Assembly (NCBI RefSeq): GCF_900240995.1
Contig: NZ_LT965955.1
Location: 171,453 to 235,452, forward strand
Length of the DNA stretch: 64,000 bases
Reading direction: 5' to 3'
Origin: Bacillus sp. Marseille-P3661
GTDB taxonomy: Bacteria > Bacillota > Bacilli > Bacillales > Bacillaceae_J
Positions 16,697 to 27,304 of this stretch are shown one piece after another (position 1 is the first letter of the stretch; each line of letters begins with the position of its first letter). The notes under the pieces are model-generated. The model was not told the origin of the DNA. It saw only the letters and a list, made by a program, of their open reading frames with translations, and did not search any database. Position numbers and translations under genes: made by a program.

Positions 16697-17986
16697 GTGG
16701 ATCAATTATTTAAGTTACGTGAATTAGGGACAAATGTAAAAACGGAGATTCTGGCCGGATTTACAACATTTTTAACGATGGCGTACATCATTGTTGTTAA
16801 TCCTGCTATTTTATCAGGTGCTGGTGTTCCATTTGAACAAGTATTTATTGCGACAATACTTGCAGCAGCGATTGGTTCGTTGACGATGGCATTAGCAGCC
16901 AACTATCCAATTGCCATTGCTCCTGGAATGGGGCTAAATGCATACTTTACAAGTGTTGTTGCTACGAATGGTGTTAGCTATCAAGTTGTATTTGGTACTG
17001 TTTTTCTAGCCGGACTTTTGTTTCTACTATTAACATTTACAAAGTTTAGAGAATTGCTTATTGAAACAATCCCAGATTCATTAAAGTATGGAATTACTTC
17101 GGGAATAGGGCTATTTATTGCGTTTATTGGACTAAGGATGTCTGGGCTCGTTGTCTCTAATCCTGCAACACTTGTATCAATCGGGAATTTCCACGAGCCA
17201 GTTACTTTGTTATCTATAATCGGTTTATTTATTACCTTTATTATGATTTCTCGAAATGTTAAAGGTGCTTTGTTTATTGGGATGCTTGTTACAGCTATTA
17301 TTGGCTATTTTATGGATATGTTACATATTGAAGGGATAGTATCGTTTCCGCCACCGATCGTATTTTTCGATTTGGACATTGCTGGAGTTTTTTCAAATGG
17401 TTTATACACAGTAGTCTTTGCGTTTTTACTTGTTACCCTTTTTGATACGACAGGAACGATGATTGGAGTTACCGAGCAAGCAGGACTTATGAAAAATGGA
17501 AAGCTGCCAAGGGCAAAAGCAGCGCTTGCCGCTGATGCATTAGCAACCACAGTTGGCGCGACATTAGGTACAAGCCCTTCTAGTGCCTATATTGAATCTT
17601 CATCTGGTGTAGCAGCTGGTGGACGTTCAGGTTTAACGTCCCTTGTTGTATCGGTTTTATTTTTAATTGCTTTATTTTTCTCACCTTTAGTATCGGCTAT
17701 TTCATCGCTTTCGGCGATTACAGCACCTGCCTTAATTATTGTCGGCTGTTATATGATGGAAGGGCTTGCGAAAATTAACTGGAAGGACTTTGATGATGCA
17801 TTCCCTGCATTTGCAGTAATTTTAACGATGCCTTTAACAGCAAGCATTGCAACAGGAATTGCGATGGGGTTTATTACGTATCCGATTATTAAGCTATTAA
17901 GTGGTAAAGGAAAAACAGTCCATCCCATTATTTACATTTTAGGATTTATTTTTATTATCCAAATGGTTTATTTTCCGGGACATTAA
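16697..17986 (+). CDS. NCS2-family purine permease (PbuG/PbuO type)
   Basis: A 429-residue membrane transporter of the AzgA-like NCS2 branch, importing hypoxanthine or guanine. Typical stretches are ELGTNVKTEILAGFTTFLTM, NYPIAIAPGMGLNAYF, LFDTTGTMIGV and ESSSGVAAGGRSGLT. From memory it reads closer to B. subtilis PbuO than PbuG, so I leave the symbol blank. The frame opens at TTG 16679, but the GAGGAGG binding site lies inside that extension; GTG 16697 has correct spacing. The upstream guanine riboswitch fixes its role as purine-responsive uptake. Confidence 0.88.
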   Translation: MDQLFKLRELGTNVKTEILAGFTTFLTMAYIIVVNPAILSGAGVPFEQVFIATILAAAIGSLTMALAANYPIAIAPGMGLNAYFTSVVATNGVSYQVVFGTVFLAGLLFLLLTFTKFRELLIETIPDSLKYGITSGIGLFIAFIGLRMSGLVVSNPATLVSIGNFHEPVTLLSIIGLFITFIMISRNVKGALFIGMLVTAIIGYFMDMLHIEGIVSFPPPIVFFDLDIAGVFSNGLYTVVFAFLLVTLFDTTGTMIGVTEQAGLMKNGKLPRAKAALAADALATTVGATLGTSPSSAYIESSSGVAAGGRSGLTSLVVSVLFLIALFFSPLVSAISSLSAITAPALIIVGCYMMEGLAKINWKDFDDAFPAFAVILTMPLTASIATGIAMGFITYPIIKLLSGKGKTVHPIIYILGFIFIIQMVYFPGH

Positions 17987-17993
17987 TTAACTG

Positions 17994-18035
17994 TCTGTCC
18001 GTAGTGCTATACATACTGCGGGCAGGCTTTTTTAT
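17994..18035 (+). terminator. Terminator after the purine permease
   Basis: CTGTCCGTAGT pairs with ACTGCGGGCAG, followed by GCTTTTTTA. Confidence 0.82.
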
Positions 18036-18094
18036 TGGAAAAGTACTTTATATTATAGAAACGTATTGTAAAATCCTATTTTTATATGTCTTCA

Positions 18095-19771
18095 TTAACT
18101 ATCTAACATGGTTTCGTTAGGATTAACGGCATTGTCTAGATGAAACTCTAGCTCTGCGGTGTAAGCTATTTTTTGCTGGTCGCTCCAACCAAGCGTGTTA
18201 GCCATACAATCAATAATAGGTTGTTTCCAATGGTGTACCCAACGAATATCAAAAAGTAAAGAACTGGTCCGACGGATAAAAAAATCTACTGGTTTTACGG
18301 TCATTTCATGCTGGATGGCATAAACCAATTCAACGAATATTTCTAACGGTAAACCATATTGATTGTTAGGAGTATAGGTACTGGCAATATTAAAAAGTTC
18401 TGTAATATTGGACCCATAGCGCCGTGCTAGTTTTTCATACCCAATAGAGGAAAACCCTAGAAACTCTGCTTCTTTGGATTTGTTAGCTAAAAATGGAAGA
18501 AATTGTTTAGATCCGCCAAAATGTCCGCCTGATATAGGTAAATGTTTTGTTTGGCAAGATCGGAACTGACAAGTTTCATTATACTGAAATTGTTTTGCTA
18601 TTAAGTTAACTACAGTTTCGGCCATTTTCCGGTAGCCAGTGAGCTTTCCGCCCGCAATAGTAATAAGGCCTGAATCAGATATCCAAACCTCATCCTTTCG
18701 TGAAATTTCGGAAGGATCTTTTCCATCTTCATAAATAAGTGGCCGTACACCGGCCCAGCTAGACTCGATATCTCGAGCATCAATCTGAGTTGAAGGGAAC
18801 ATATAGTTAATGGCATTTATAATATACTGCTGGTCATTTATCGTCACTTTTGGAAGAATGGGATCATAATCGTAAAAGGTATCCGTTGTGCCAATATATG
18901 TTTTTCCATCCCTTGGAATGGCGAATATCATCCGTCCATCAGGTGTATCGAAATAAACAGCTTGTTGCAATGGAAATCTTGATTGATCAATGACTATGTG
19001 CACGCCTTTTGTAAGTCGTAATTTTTTTCCTTTTAAAGACCGATCTTGCTTTCGAAGTGTATCTGCCCATGGTCCTGTGGCGTTTACAACTCTTTTTGCA
19101 TAAATGTCATAAGTCAGTCCGTTAAGTTGATCTTCAACTTTTACTCCTATGACCTTACCTTTTTTATAAATCAGATCAACCACTTTAGCATAATTAACAG
19201 CTTTAGCTCCTTGTGCGACCGCTTCCTTTAGTACTTCAATAGTAAGCCGTGCATCGTCAGTACGGTACTCAACATAATAACCGCCACCTAATAAACCATC
19301 CTGTTTAAGGAGTGGTTCTTTTTGAATCGTTTCATTCCTTGATAACATTTTCCTTCGTTCTTCTTTTTTAACTCCCGCCAAAAAATCATAGAGTTGAAGC
19401 CCAATCGAGGTGGTGAATGTACCAAAAGTTCCACCTATGTGAATCGGCAAGAGCATCCACTCTGGAGTTGTAACATGCGGCCCATTTTCGTAAACAATTG
19501 CGCGTTCTTTACCGACTTCAGCTACCAATTTTACTTCAAATTGTTTTAAATACCGGAGCCCGCCATGAACTAGTTTTGTAGAGCGGCTCGAGGTTCCTGC
19601 AGCAAAGTCCTGCATTTCTACTAAAGCTGTTTTCATTCCCCTTGTTACGGCATCCAAGGCGATACCACTGCCGGTAATGCCACCACCGATAATCAGTAAA
19701 TCAAATTCAAGTGTTGTCATGTCTTTTAAAATAAAAGTCCTGTTTGAGCCTGAAAATTTTTTCGTTTCCAT
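18095..19771 (-). CDS. glpD: Aerobic glycerol-3-phosphate dehydrogenase
   Basis: A 558-residue FAD enzyme oxidising sn-glycerol-3-phosphate to dihydroxyacetone phosphate and feeding electrons to menaquinone at the membrane. It shows the Rossmann motif [17 protein letters not shown] (about 27-43), [25 protein letters not shown], and the substrate-site stretch SSWAGVRPL. Length and order match Bacillus GlpD. ATG 19771 follows AAGGAGG. No glpF or glpK neighbour is present, so it stands alone. No clear GlpP antiterminator leader is visible in the 185 bp to the divergent ATP-grasp gene. Confidence 0.92.
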   Translation of the reverse strand: METKKFSGSNRTFILKDMTTLEFDLLIIGGGITGSGIALDAVTRGMKTALVEMQDFAAGTSSRSTKLVHGGLRYLKQFEVKLVAEVGKERAIVYENGPHVTTPEWMLLPIHIGGTFGTFTTSIGLQLYDFLAGVKKEERRKMLSRNETIQKEPLLKQDGLLGGGYYVEYRTDDARLTIEVLKEAVAQGAKAVNYAKVVDLIYKKGKVIGVKVEDQLNGLTYDIYAKRVVNATGPWADTLRKQDRSLKGKKLRLTKGVHIVIDQSRFPLQQAVYFDTPDGRMIFAIPRDGKTYIGTTDTFYDYDPILPKVTINDQQYIINAINYMFPSTQIDARDIESSWAGVRPLIYEDGKDPSEISRKDEVWISDSGLITIAGGKLTGYRKMAETVVNLIAKQFQYNETCQFRSCQTKHLPISGGHFGGSKQFLPFLANKSKEAEFLGFSSIGYEKLARRYGSNITELFNIASTYTPNNQYGLPLEIFVELVYAIQHEMTVKPVDFFIRRTSSLLFDIRWVHHWKQPIIDCMANTLGWSDQQKIAYTAELEFHLDNAVNPNETMLDS

Positions 19772-19976
19772 CCTAGTTCCTCCTTAATCCGAAAAAGGGC
19801 TAAAAAGGTAATTATAAATATTTGTATTTCCTACTCACTATGCTGAAAGATTGACAAATATTCGGTTGAGAATACAAAAGTATTTTCCTAAAAAAAGTAA
19901 TTGATAAATTTAAAGAAAATGATAATATTTAATTGTTTAATAGATTATTAATGATTTGGAGTGTGGTAACGTATTT

Positions 19977-20798
19977 ATGAAAATGGTTTCTTTTAATGCA
20001 TTTCGTACAATGGGTATCCCAGGTGTACATTATATAAAGCCTGCAAATATGTACAAAGAATTAGAGATCATTCGCCAAGCTGATATTGTTCTATTTCCAG
20101 AGACGTGGCAAGTGCAAGCGCTTGTATATGGGTTGAAGAAGAGGATTTTCCCAAGTATTGAAACGCTGCAAGTAGGGTTCAGCAAAGTTGAGATGACGCG
20201 TGCGTTATGGACAGTTGCTCCGGAAAATGTGCCTTATACTGAAATTTTGGCTAACAGCCCAAATAATGTAGAATATGTATTAGAAACGTTTCCTTTTCCT
20301 TTTGTTGCTAAAGAGGTTAGAAACTCAATGGGTAAAGGTGTTTTTTTAATTAAAGGAGAAAAGGAATTTCGTGAATATGCTGAACATAATGATGTCCTTT
20401 ATGTTCAAGAATACTTAGAGAATGATGGTAAAGATCTACGGATCTGTGTTGTGGGTGACCAAATATTTGCTTCGTATTGGCGAGTTGGTTTAGAGGGTGA
20501 ATTCCTTCATAATGTTGCCCAAGGCGGAGACTTGTGTTTCGATTTCATCCCACAAGATGCATGTGAGCTTGTGCTTAAGATTGCTAAAGACTTGAATATA
20601 AATCATGCTGGTTTTGATGTAATGGTAAGTGGAGGTAAGTTCTATATTCTTGAATTTAATGTTCTATTCGGAAACCAGGGAATTAACTCTATGGGCTTAT
20701 CCGTGGAAAACGCAATATATAATTATTTATTAAATGAATTTGTTCCACCATTTCCGACTTCACCATCACCGTTTTCATCCACCAAAATCATTTCATAA
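19977..20798 (+). CDS. RimK-like ATP-grasp protein of unknown substrate
   Basis: A 273-residue ATP-grasp ligase. The nucleotide-binding parts are readable: FPFPFVAKEVRNSMGKGVFLI (about 108-128, with the ATP-lysine and glycine-rich loop), VQEYLENDGKDLRICVVGDQ, and the metal-binding acidic end FYILEFNVLFGNQGI. RimK relatives join an amino acid to a protein or peptide carboxylate, but no substrate can be read from context. It stands alone between divergent glpD and the BCCT transporter. The frame opens at TTG 19956. ATG 19977 is chosen because the protein family begins at about this point, although its ribosome binding site is weak, so the start is uncertain. Confidence 0.7.
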   Translation: MKMVSFNAFRTMGIPGVHYIKPANMYKELEIIRQADIVLFPETWQVQALVYGLKKRIFPSIETLQVGFSKVEMTRALWTVAPENVPYTEILANSPNNVEYVLETFPFPFVAKEVRNSMGKGVFLIKGEKEFREYAEHNDVLYVQEYLENDGKDLRICVVGDQIFASYWRVGLEGEFLHNVAQGGDLCFDFIPQDACELVLKIAKDLNINHAGFDVMVSGGKFYILEFNVLFGNQGINSMGLSVENAIYNYLLNEFVPPFPTSPSPFSSTKIIS

Positions 20799-20803
20799 AA
20801 TAC

Positions 20804-20843
20804 ATGCTACTGGGCTCTTCATAGAGCAACCGGTAGCTTTTTT
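20804..20843 (+). terminator. Terminator after the ATP-grasp gene
   Basis: GCTACTGG pairs with CCGGTAGC, then TTTTTT; an inner GCTC/GAGC pair extends the stem. Confidence 0.85.
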
Positions 20844-20980
20844 AATTTGGCTGTTTCCTAAATTTTGTTGTTCTGTAGGGAAACGAACCGGGTGCTTTTG
20901 CATTTTATAGTCAATATTGGACATATTATCAATTGTAGAAAGGCCTTAGTGCAAAGGTAATTTGTTATTGGGGGGCTTGG

Positions 20981-22543
20981 ATGAATAAAGATATCTGGAA
21001 AAATCCTGTATTTGTGATATCAGCAATCATTATTTTAGTATTGGTTGTTTTAGGGGCTGTTGTGCCGGTTGGTTTTGGTGAAATAGCAGGGCAGTTGTTT
21101 AACTTTACGACAGTTAACTTTGGCTGGTTTTACTTGCTTGCTGTTTTTGTGTTAATCATTTTTTTAGTAGCGCTTGCAATAAGTAAGTACGGTGGCATTC
21201 GTTTAGGTGGAGAAAATGAACGGCCAGAGTTTTCCTTTTTTACATGGATTGGTATGCTATTCTCGGCTGGATTTGGTGCAGGACTTGTTTTCTGGGGTGT
21301 TGCCGAACCTATGAGTCACTTTTTTACCTCACCGTTTAGAGGGATTGAAGATTTAACAGAAGAGGCTGCGCGTGTGGCTATGGGCTATGCCTTTTTTCAT
21401 TGGGGGGTCAGTCAATGGTCCGTATTTGCAATAGTTGGTCTAGTTATTGGCTTTTTACAATTTCGAAAAGAAAAGAATGGACTAGTTTCCACAGCGCTTG
21501 AACCGGTTACAGGTAGTAAGCCTGCAGTCAAAAATACAATTGACATTTTGTCTGTTATCGCGACGGTAATGGGGATTGCTACATCTGTAGGACTTGGTGT
21601 GCTTCAGATGAATGGTGGAATCAATGCAGTTTTAGGGACAGAAAATTCATTCGGCATTCAGTTGCTTGTCATTTTTATTATCTTTGTTGCTTACATGCTT
21701 TCAAGTACAACCGGTCTTGATAAAGGGATTAAATTTCTAAGCAATTTAAATTTAGGACTAGCAATCGTGCTGTTAGTTTTTGTGTTGTTTACAGGTCCAA
21801 CCGTGTTTATATTAGAAAGCTTTACTTTAGCCATAGGTGATTACTTTACGAATTTTATTCAATATAGTTTACGGATGCAACCATATGTAGGTGGCACGTG
21901 GGTTCGTGACTGGACAATCTTCTATTGGGCATGGGCAATTGCTTGGTCACCGTATGTAGGTGCTTTTGTTGCTCGGGTATCAAGAGGGCGGACAATTCGT
22001 GAGTTCATTGTGGGTGTGATGGTTGTACCTCCGTTAATTGCCTGCTTATGGATAGCGGCGTTTGGTGGGACTGCTTTATGGAATGATTTAAATAATAATG
22101 CGGGCATTGCGGAAGCGGTTAATGCTGATATTACATCTGCATTGTTCCAAACGTTTGAACAACTACCGTTTACAACTTTATTATCCATTCTGTCTATCTT
22201 ACTCATCTTCACATTTTTAGTTACATCAGCTGACTCAGCTACATATATATTAGCCAGTATGACATCATTGGGATCATTGCATCCCCCATTGCTTGCAAAA
22301 ATGGTTTGGGGTGTACTTATGTCTGCGATTGCAGCAGTGTTGCTTTATGCAGGTGGGCTTGAAGCGCTGCAAACGGCTTCACTTATTGCGGCGCTGCCAT
22401 TTACGATTTTATTGTTAATGCTGACAGTTGCCATTGCTAAACTACTTAAACACGAGCCTTTACCGATACGTAAGGCTGATTTAAGACGTTTCCGCCGTCT
22501 TGAAAAAGCAGCTAACAAAAGTGATAATAAAGGGAAAAAATAA
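20981..22543 (+). CDS. BCCT-family transporter (betaine/choline/carnitine type)
   Basis: A 520-residue secondary transporter with 12 predicted membrane segments and a positively charged C-terminal tail. Family motifs include GFGAGLVFWGVAEPM, AFFHWGVSQWSVFAIVGL, GIATSVGLG and the tryptophan box FYWAWAIAWSPYVG. BCCT carriers import compatible solutes or related quaternary amines, usually with Na+. Two residues of the betaine-binding aromatic cage known from BetP seem replaced: Tyr197 by Phe and Trp374 by Ala. The substrate may therefore not be glycine betaine. ATG 20981 follows TGGGGGGC. Monocistronic, with a strong terminator. Confidence 0.85.
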   Translation: MNKDIWKNPVFVISAIIILVLVVLGAVVPVGFGEIAGQLFNFTTVNFGWFYLLAVFVLIIFLVALAISKYGGIRLGGENERPEFSFFTWIGMLFSAGFGAGLVFWGVAEPMSHFFTSPFRGIEDLTEEAARVAMGYAFFHWGVSQWSVFAIVGLVIGFLQFRKEKNGLVSTALEPVTGSKPAVKNTIDILSVIATVMGIATSVGLGVLQMNGGINAVLGTENSFGIQLLVIFIIFVAYMLSSTTGLDKGIKFLSNLNLGLAIVLLVFVLFTGPTVFILESFTLAIGDYFTNFIQYSLRMQPYVGGTWVRDWTIFYWAWAIAWSPYVGAFVARVSRGRTIREFIVGVMVVPPLIACLWIAAFGGTALWNDLNNNAGIAEAVNADITSALFQTFEQLPFTTLLSILSILLIFTFLVTSADSATYILASMTSLGSLHPPLLAKMVWGVLMSAIAAVLLYAGGLEALQTASLIAALPFTILLLMLTVAIAKLLKHEPLPIRKADLRRFRRLEKAANKSDNKGKK

Positions 22544-22548
22544 ATGAA

Positions 22549-22594
22549 ACCAGTCTCTAGTCCATGCGAAATGGGATAGAGACTGGCTTTTTTA
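22549..22594 (+). terminator. Terminator after the BCCT transporter gene
   Basis: CCAGTCTCTA pairs with TAGAGACTGG, then CTTTTTTATT. Confidence 0.9.
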
Positions 22595-22638
22595 TTTTCG
22601 AAGTATGATGCATAGTAAGTCCTTTAGCTAACAATGTA

Positions 22639-24333
22639 TTAAAGCTTAAATTTATTAACAATCGTATTTAGTTGTTTCGCCATTTCCGTCATACTATCGG
22701 AGCGTGCTGCCACTTCTTCTACCGATGCCGTGGTTTCTTCTGTTGCAGCAGATACTTCTTGTGCCCTGATTGACATTTCTTCATTGGCGATTTCTAAGGC
22801 ATTTATAAGTTTTACAATTTGCTCAGATGTTTGGGTTTCTTCATGTGTTAACGATGAAAGAGTATTTATTTCCTCGGCTATATTCTTTACAGCAACCCTA
22901 ATATTCTCGAGTGCTTCTCCGGTTTCGTTTACTGTTTGCTCACCATCTTCTACATTTTGATAACTATCTTCAATTCGTGTAACTGTTTCTGTAATACTTG
23001 TAGTGATTTTTTTTATGAGCTTATCTACCTCGGCTACCTCTTTATTTGATTGTTCCGCTAATTTCCTTATTTCGTCAGCTACTACAGCAAAACCTTTTCC
23101 ATTCTCTCCTGCACGAGCAGCTTCAATCGAAGCATTAAGTGCTAATAAATTTGTTTGTTCGGCTATCTTTGTGATTGTTTCTGTAATGTGATGAATCTCA
23201 TTTGTATAGTTACTTAGTGTACTAATGATTTGTTGTGTAGACTGCGTGGACGATTTTATTCCACTCATACGTACGACAACTTGATTTACCATTTCGATCC
23301 CTTGTCGAGCTGTTGCCATAGCATGCTCAGCGCTTTTAACACTACTATCTGCTTTTTCTTTTGATGAATGAATGAGCTTTGCAAGGTTTGCTAAAGCAAT
23401 AGAAGCATCTGTAGTCATTTCAGTTCCTTTGGAGGTTCTAGTGGCTACTTCTTCCATGCTGTTTGAAACCTGATCTAGAGCTATGTTTATCTCACTCATT
23501 GAAAGTGATGTTTCATTAACATTTAGAACTAAGCTCTCTGAAGCGCCTTTTATAGTGGAAATAACTTCTTTCAAATTGTTAGACATTTCATTAAGATTAG
23601 TAGCTAAATCGCCAACTTCATCATTGCTCATAACTTTGATTGCTGTTGTTGATATATCTCCATCAGCAATCATTTTTGTACGTTCAATTAGCTCTGAAAT
23701 GGGCTTTGTTTTTCTTCTAATAAGATAAAGTGTAAAGATAGCAGCTAAAATTAATGGAATAGAGCCCAATAATATACCATCCTTCACAACCGTCCAAGTG
23801 CGATTCGTTAGTATATCAGCATTAAAGTCAATTACATTGATTGCAATAATTTCTTTTGTCGGGTCATGGTCCTTAAAAATAGGTGCATATCCCGAAATTC
23901 GTTTTATGCCACCATATTCATAAATCTTAGAATAGGTGGAGTGTTTCATGTCTACTAACATTTGAATAGCTGCTTGGTCAATATAAAATGTATCGCCAAC
24001 TTTAAAACCGCGATCCTTTAAATGATCATCTAAAGCGAGAATTTCACCATCAAGACTGAGGATATAATGGGTTTCAAAAATATCCTTATGTTGTGTAGTC
24101 CAATTTAATTTTTGACTAATCTCCTTGTTCCTATTACCATTTAATAAATCTACTGTATCACCTGGCTCTAATAAACCTGTTGTAATGCTTGCACAACCGT
24201 ATGCCTCAACGCCCGCTGCTTCGTAAAGGCTATCATAAGCTGTTTTATATGTAGTAATTGAAGTAATAACCATTGATAAAAATATAACACCTATAATAAT
24301 GGCTCCTAATTTCCATGTTAATGTCCTTCTCAT
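22639..24333 (-). CDS. Methyl-accepting chemotaxis protein
   Basis: A 564-residue chemoreceptor. A membrane segment at about 9-30 and another at about 185-207 enclose an extracytoplasmic Cache-like sensor domain ([17 protein letters not shown], then [14 protein letters not shown]). A HAMP linker ([19 protein letters not shown]) follows, then a long coiled signalling domain with the conserved hairpin [39 protein letters not shown] about residue 400. It would control CheA through CheW. The ligand is not identifiable. ATG 24333 follows AAGGAG. The neighbour across the divergent promoter region is a c-di-GMP enzyme, suggesting but not proving a shared motility theme. Confidence 0.9.
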   Translation of the reverse strand: MRRTLTWKLGAIIIGVIFLSMVITSITTYKTAYDSLYEAAGVEAYGCASITTGLLEPGDTVDLLNGNRNKEISQKLNWTTQHKDIFETHYILSLDGEILALDDHLKDRGFKVGDTFYIDQAAIQMLVDMKHSTYSKIYEYGGIKRISGYAPIFKDHDPTKEIIAINVIDFNADILTNRTWTVVKDGILLGSIPLILAAIFTLYLIRRKTKPISELIERTKMIADGDISTTAIKVMSNDEVGDLATNLNEMSNNLKEVISTIKGASESLVLNVNETSLSMSEINIALDQVSNSMEEVATRTSKGTEMTTDASIALANLAKLIHSSKEKADSSVKSAEHAMATARQGIEMVNQVVVRMSGIKSSTQSTQQIISTLSNYTNEIHHITETITKIAEQTNLLALNASIEAARAGENGKGFAVVADEIRKLAEQSNKEVAEVDKLIKKITTSITETVTRIEDSYQNVEDGEQTVNETGEALENIRVAVKNIAEEINTLSSLTHEETQTSEQIVKLINALEIANEEMSIRAQEVSAATEETTASVEEVAARSDSMTEMAKQLNTIVNKFKL

Positions 24334-24738
24334 TGGTCGCTCCTTGTTTTTAAAAGTTTAATATAAAATTTATCTATTTAAATGAATTCATAATTTGTGA
24401 CATATGACCTATTGCTTTTGTGGGTCTTCCGCAGCTTTTGGTGATTGGTGCAAAATTAATAAGATCTCCATATTAACATTGGTTAACAACATTTTCTAAT
24501 AAAATACTAAAATACGATATGAAGTTTGTCACATAAACATAGTAAAAATCAAAATAAAATCAAAAATATTTTAATTAATTTAATTTTTTGAGTAAATGTT
24601 TAAGATTCTAATTTATTATTTTTTATAAAAAAATATATTATTTAATATCTAATATCCTTTGCCAAATGTCTAGTGTAGAATGGTAGTATATACCCATAAA
24701 AGAAACTTGAATTGACATTGGCAAAGAGGGTGTTTATT
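24334..24738. other. AT-rich divergent promoter region
   Basis: About 400 bp, very AT-rich, between the chemoreceptor (minus) and the MASE3 protein (plus). It contains oppositely oriented TGTGACA (about 24397) and TGTCACA (about 24526). I see no confident promoter, riboswitch or small gene. Confidence 0.4.
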
Positions 24739-27255
24739 TTGAATGGGTTAACATCTAATATCCGTTATCTATATAGGGAAAATGCCTTTATTATTAATAT
24801 ATCAATAGTTTTATTGGTTATAGCCACATTTTTCCGCCAGCAGCTATATGGAATTTTTGGCGAGGAAAATTATCTGGGCATTCATTTAGTTATTGAATTT
24901 TTTATTATTTCTATAGCGTTTGTAATCGCAATTCAGTCATGGAGAACATTTCCTTTTATATTATCGAGCTCAAGATTGTGGATTGGCGCATTATTTTTCT
25001 CGGTTGGTTTACTAGAGATTGCACATGCCCTTACGTATAAAGGCATGCCGTTCTTTATTTCAGAAAGCTCATCCTATAAGGCTACTTGGCTTTTCTTAAT
25101 TGGACGGTTGACTCAGGTAATTGCTATGTTGGCAATTGTATCCTCAAAAGATCGAATAATTAAAGAACAACAAAGATGGATCATTTACCCCCTCGCTTTT
25201 GTCTACTCTTTTAGTTGGATTATTGCAATATACTTGCCAACACCTTTGCTACCAGAACTTGTGCAGGAAGGCGTTGGTACAACATTCTTAAAAAACGTAC
25301 TGCAGTATGGCGGAATGCTATTTGAGTTTATGATCATTTATGCTGTACTGTTTAAGCTTAAATCTAAGGAAATTGTAAATTTAATGTTAGTTATTGCATC
25401 GATTTACTTGATACTAGCAGATTACTTTTTTACTACGTATGAAAGCGTATTTGACTTTAAAAATTTTCTTGGGCATTTGTTTCAATTAGCAGGTTTCTAC
25501 TTTATGCAACGTGCGGTTTACTATTATTCTGTAGAACAACCCTTTTTATTACAAAAGGAATCTGAACAACAGTTACGGCAGCATGAAAGATTTCTTGAAA
25601 CAATTACATCGCATATGGGGGAAGGGCTCATTGTTATCGATGCGTCTGGAAAGTTAACGTATATGAATCTTGAAGCAGAGCGTATTTTACAGTGGTCACA
25701 AGAAGAATTGTTAGGGAAAAATGTCCAAGACTATATTCATTGGAGAGATGATAGAAAACTACCTTATGTGGAATGCCCTACAAGAAAGGTATATCGGAGT
25801 AGTGATGATTATTTTATTCGAAGAAATGGTGTGAAGTTTCCGGTTTCATATGTTGTTAGTCCTTTTAATGAACAGGATGAATCTGAGTTAACGGGTTCAA
25901 TTATCGTTTTTAGAGATATTTCTAGAATGAAACAAGATCAGGATAGAATTCAATATATGGCATTTCATGATGAATTAACGAAATTGCCGAATATCCGCTT
26001 GCTTAAAAATAAATTAACCGCAATGATTGTACAAAATCCGAAACAAAAGGCAGCCATTTTTGTGCTAGATGTCGATCGATTTAAAAATATTAATCAAGCA
26101 CTTGGATATAGTTTTGGAGATTCAATTCTTCAAGCTGTTGCAGAGCGTTTAAAGGAACAGCTGCCTCAAAATATTATTTTGTATAGATTAACCGGTGATG
26201 AATTTGCACTTATTTTAGAAGATTTCAAGCAGGTGGAAACAACTGTGGGCCAAGTTCAAAAATCTTTGAGTGAGCCTTTGCAAGCCCAACATTTATTATT
26301 AAATGTTACGATGACAATTGGTATCGCTATTTATCCAGAACATGGTGTGGAGGTTGAGGATCTCCTTCAGCATGCTAATATGGCACTTATGGAAGCTCAA
26401 CAATTAAATAAAACTTTTCAAATATATGAACCTTCTATGGATGGAAAAGCATATGATCGCTTAGTTTTCGAAAATGATTTATACCAAGCTCTCGCTAAAA
26501 ATGAACTTCATGTCGTATATCAGCCGCAGGTTGACATTCAAACAGGTGAGATTCTAGGGTTAGAGGCGTTATTGCGCTGGCATCACCCGAAATACGGTTG
26601 GGTATCTCCGGCAAAGTTTATACCGATAGCGGAAGATACGGGAGCGATTATTCCAATCGGTGAGTGGGTGTTACGAACTGCATGCAAACAATTAAAGCAA
26701 TGGCATGAACAAGGTTTTCCAACGCTAATGGTGGCTGTTAATCTATCGATACGCCAATTTTACCAACAAAATCTAGTAGGGACAGTCCGGCAAATATTAA
26801 AGGAAACAAACCTATCGCCTGAGTTTCTTGAAATTGAAATTACTGAAAGCATGATGATGGATGTAGAACATACAATGAAAACATTGCAATCTCTAAAGAC
26901 ACTAGGCATCCAGATTTCGATTGATGATTTTGGAACGGGCTATTCCTCATTATCGTATTTAAAGCATCTTCCTGTAGACAGACTAAAGATTGATCAGTCC
27001 TTTGTTCGTGATCTTCTCAATAACAATGAAGATACAACGATTGTTTCGACGATCATTTCAATGGCCCGTCATCTTAACCTTGAGGTAATTGCTGAAGGAG
27101 TAGAATCTATACAACAAAAAGAAATTTTGCAAAGCCAACATTGCCATCAAGTTCAGGGGTATTTGTATAGTCCACCGCTTGCACCGGAAAAGCTTACAGA
27201 ACAATTTGCAGATCTTCAATCTCAAATAAGAGAAAGTGTTACCGAAACAGTTTAG
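24739..27255 (+). CDS. MASE3-PAS-GGDEF-EAL membrane c-di-GMP protein
   Basis: An 838-residue protein. The first 270 residues hold about seven membrane segments with the MASE3 sensor signature LEIAHALTYKGMPFF. A PAS domain follows (about 290-400, GEGLIVIDASGKLTYMNLEA). Next is a GGDEF domain (about 410-570) with the loop TGDEF, and then a complete EAL domain (about 580-830; LEALLRWHHP, IEITESMM, DDFGTGYSSLSYL, VQGYLYSPPL). The EAL part looks catalytically intact; the GGDEF loop has its first Gly replaced, so it may be active or a GTP-sensing module. The frame opens at TTG 24712, but TTG 24739 has AAAGAGGGTG at proper spacing. Monocistronic. Confidence 0.85.
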   Translation: MNGLTSNIRYLYRENAFIINISIVLLVIATFFRQQLYGIFGEENYLGIHLVIEFFIISIAFVIAIQSWRTFPFILSSSRLWIGALFFSVGLLEIAHALTYKGMPFFISESSSYKATWLFLIGRLTQVIAMLAIVSSKDRIIKEQQRWIIYPLAFVYSFSWIIAIYLPTPLLPELVQEGVGTTFLKNVLQYGGMLFEFMIIYAVLFKLKSKEIVNLMLVIASIYLILADYFFTTYESVFDFKNFLGHLFQLAGFYFMQRAVYYYSVEQPFLLQKESEQQLRQHERFLETITSHMGEGLIVIDASGKLTYMNLEAERILQWSQEELLGKNVQDYIHWRDDRKLPYVECPTRKVYRSSDDYFIRRNGVKFPVSYVVSPFNEQDESELTGSIIVFRDISRMKQDQDRIQYMAFHDELTKLPNIRLLKNKLTAMIVQNPKQKAAIFVLDVDRFKNINQALGYSFGDSILQAVAERLKEQLPQNIILYRLTGDEFALILEDFKQVETTVGQVQKSLSEPLQAQHLLLNVTMTIGIAIYPEHGVEVEDLLQHANMALMEAQQLNKTFQIYEPSMDGKAYDRLVFENDLYQALAKNELHVVYQPQVDIQTGEILGLEALLRWHHPKYGWVSPAKFIPIAEDTGAIIPIGEWVLRTACKQLKQWHEQGFPTLMVAVNLSIRQFYQQNLVGTVRQILKETNLSPEFLEIEITESMMMDVEHTMKTLQSLKTLGIQISIDDFGTGYSSLSYLKHLPVDRLKIDQSFVRDLLNNNEDTTIVSTIISMARHLNLEVIAEGVESIQQKEILQSQHCHQVQGYLYSPPLAPEKLTEQFADLQSQIRESVTETV

Positions 27256-27263
27256 AATAGATT

Positions 27264-27304
27264 TGGCTCCTAGTTGATTTTTAAAGTCTAGGGGCCATTT
27301 TTAT
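27264..27304 (+). terminator. Terminator after the MASE3 gene
   Basis: GGCTCCTAG pairs with CTAGGGGCC, followed by ATTTTTATT. Confidence 0.82.
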
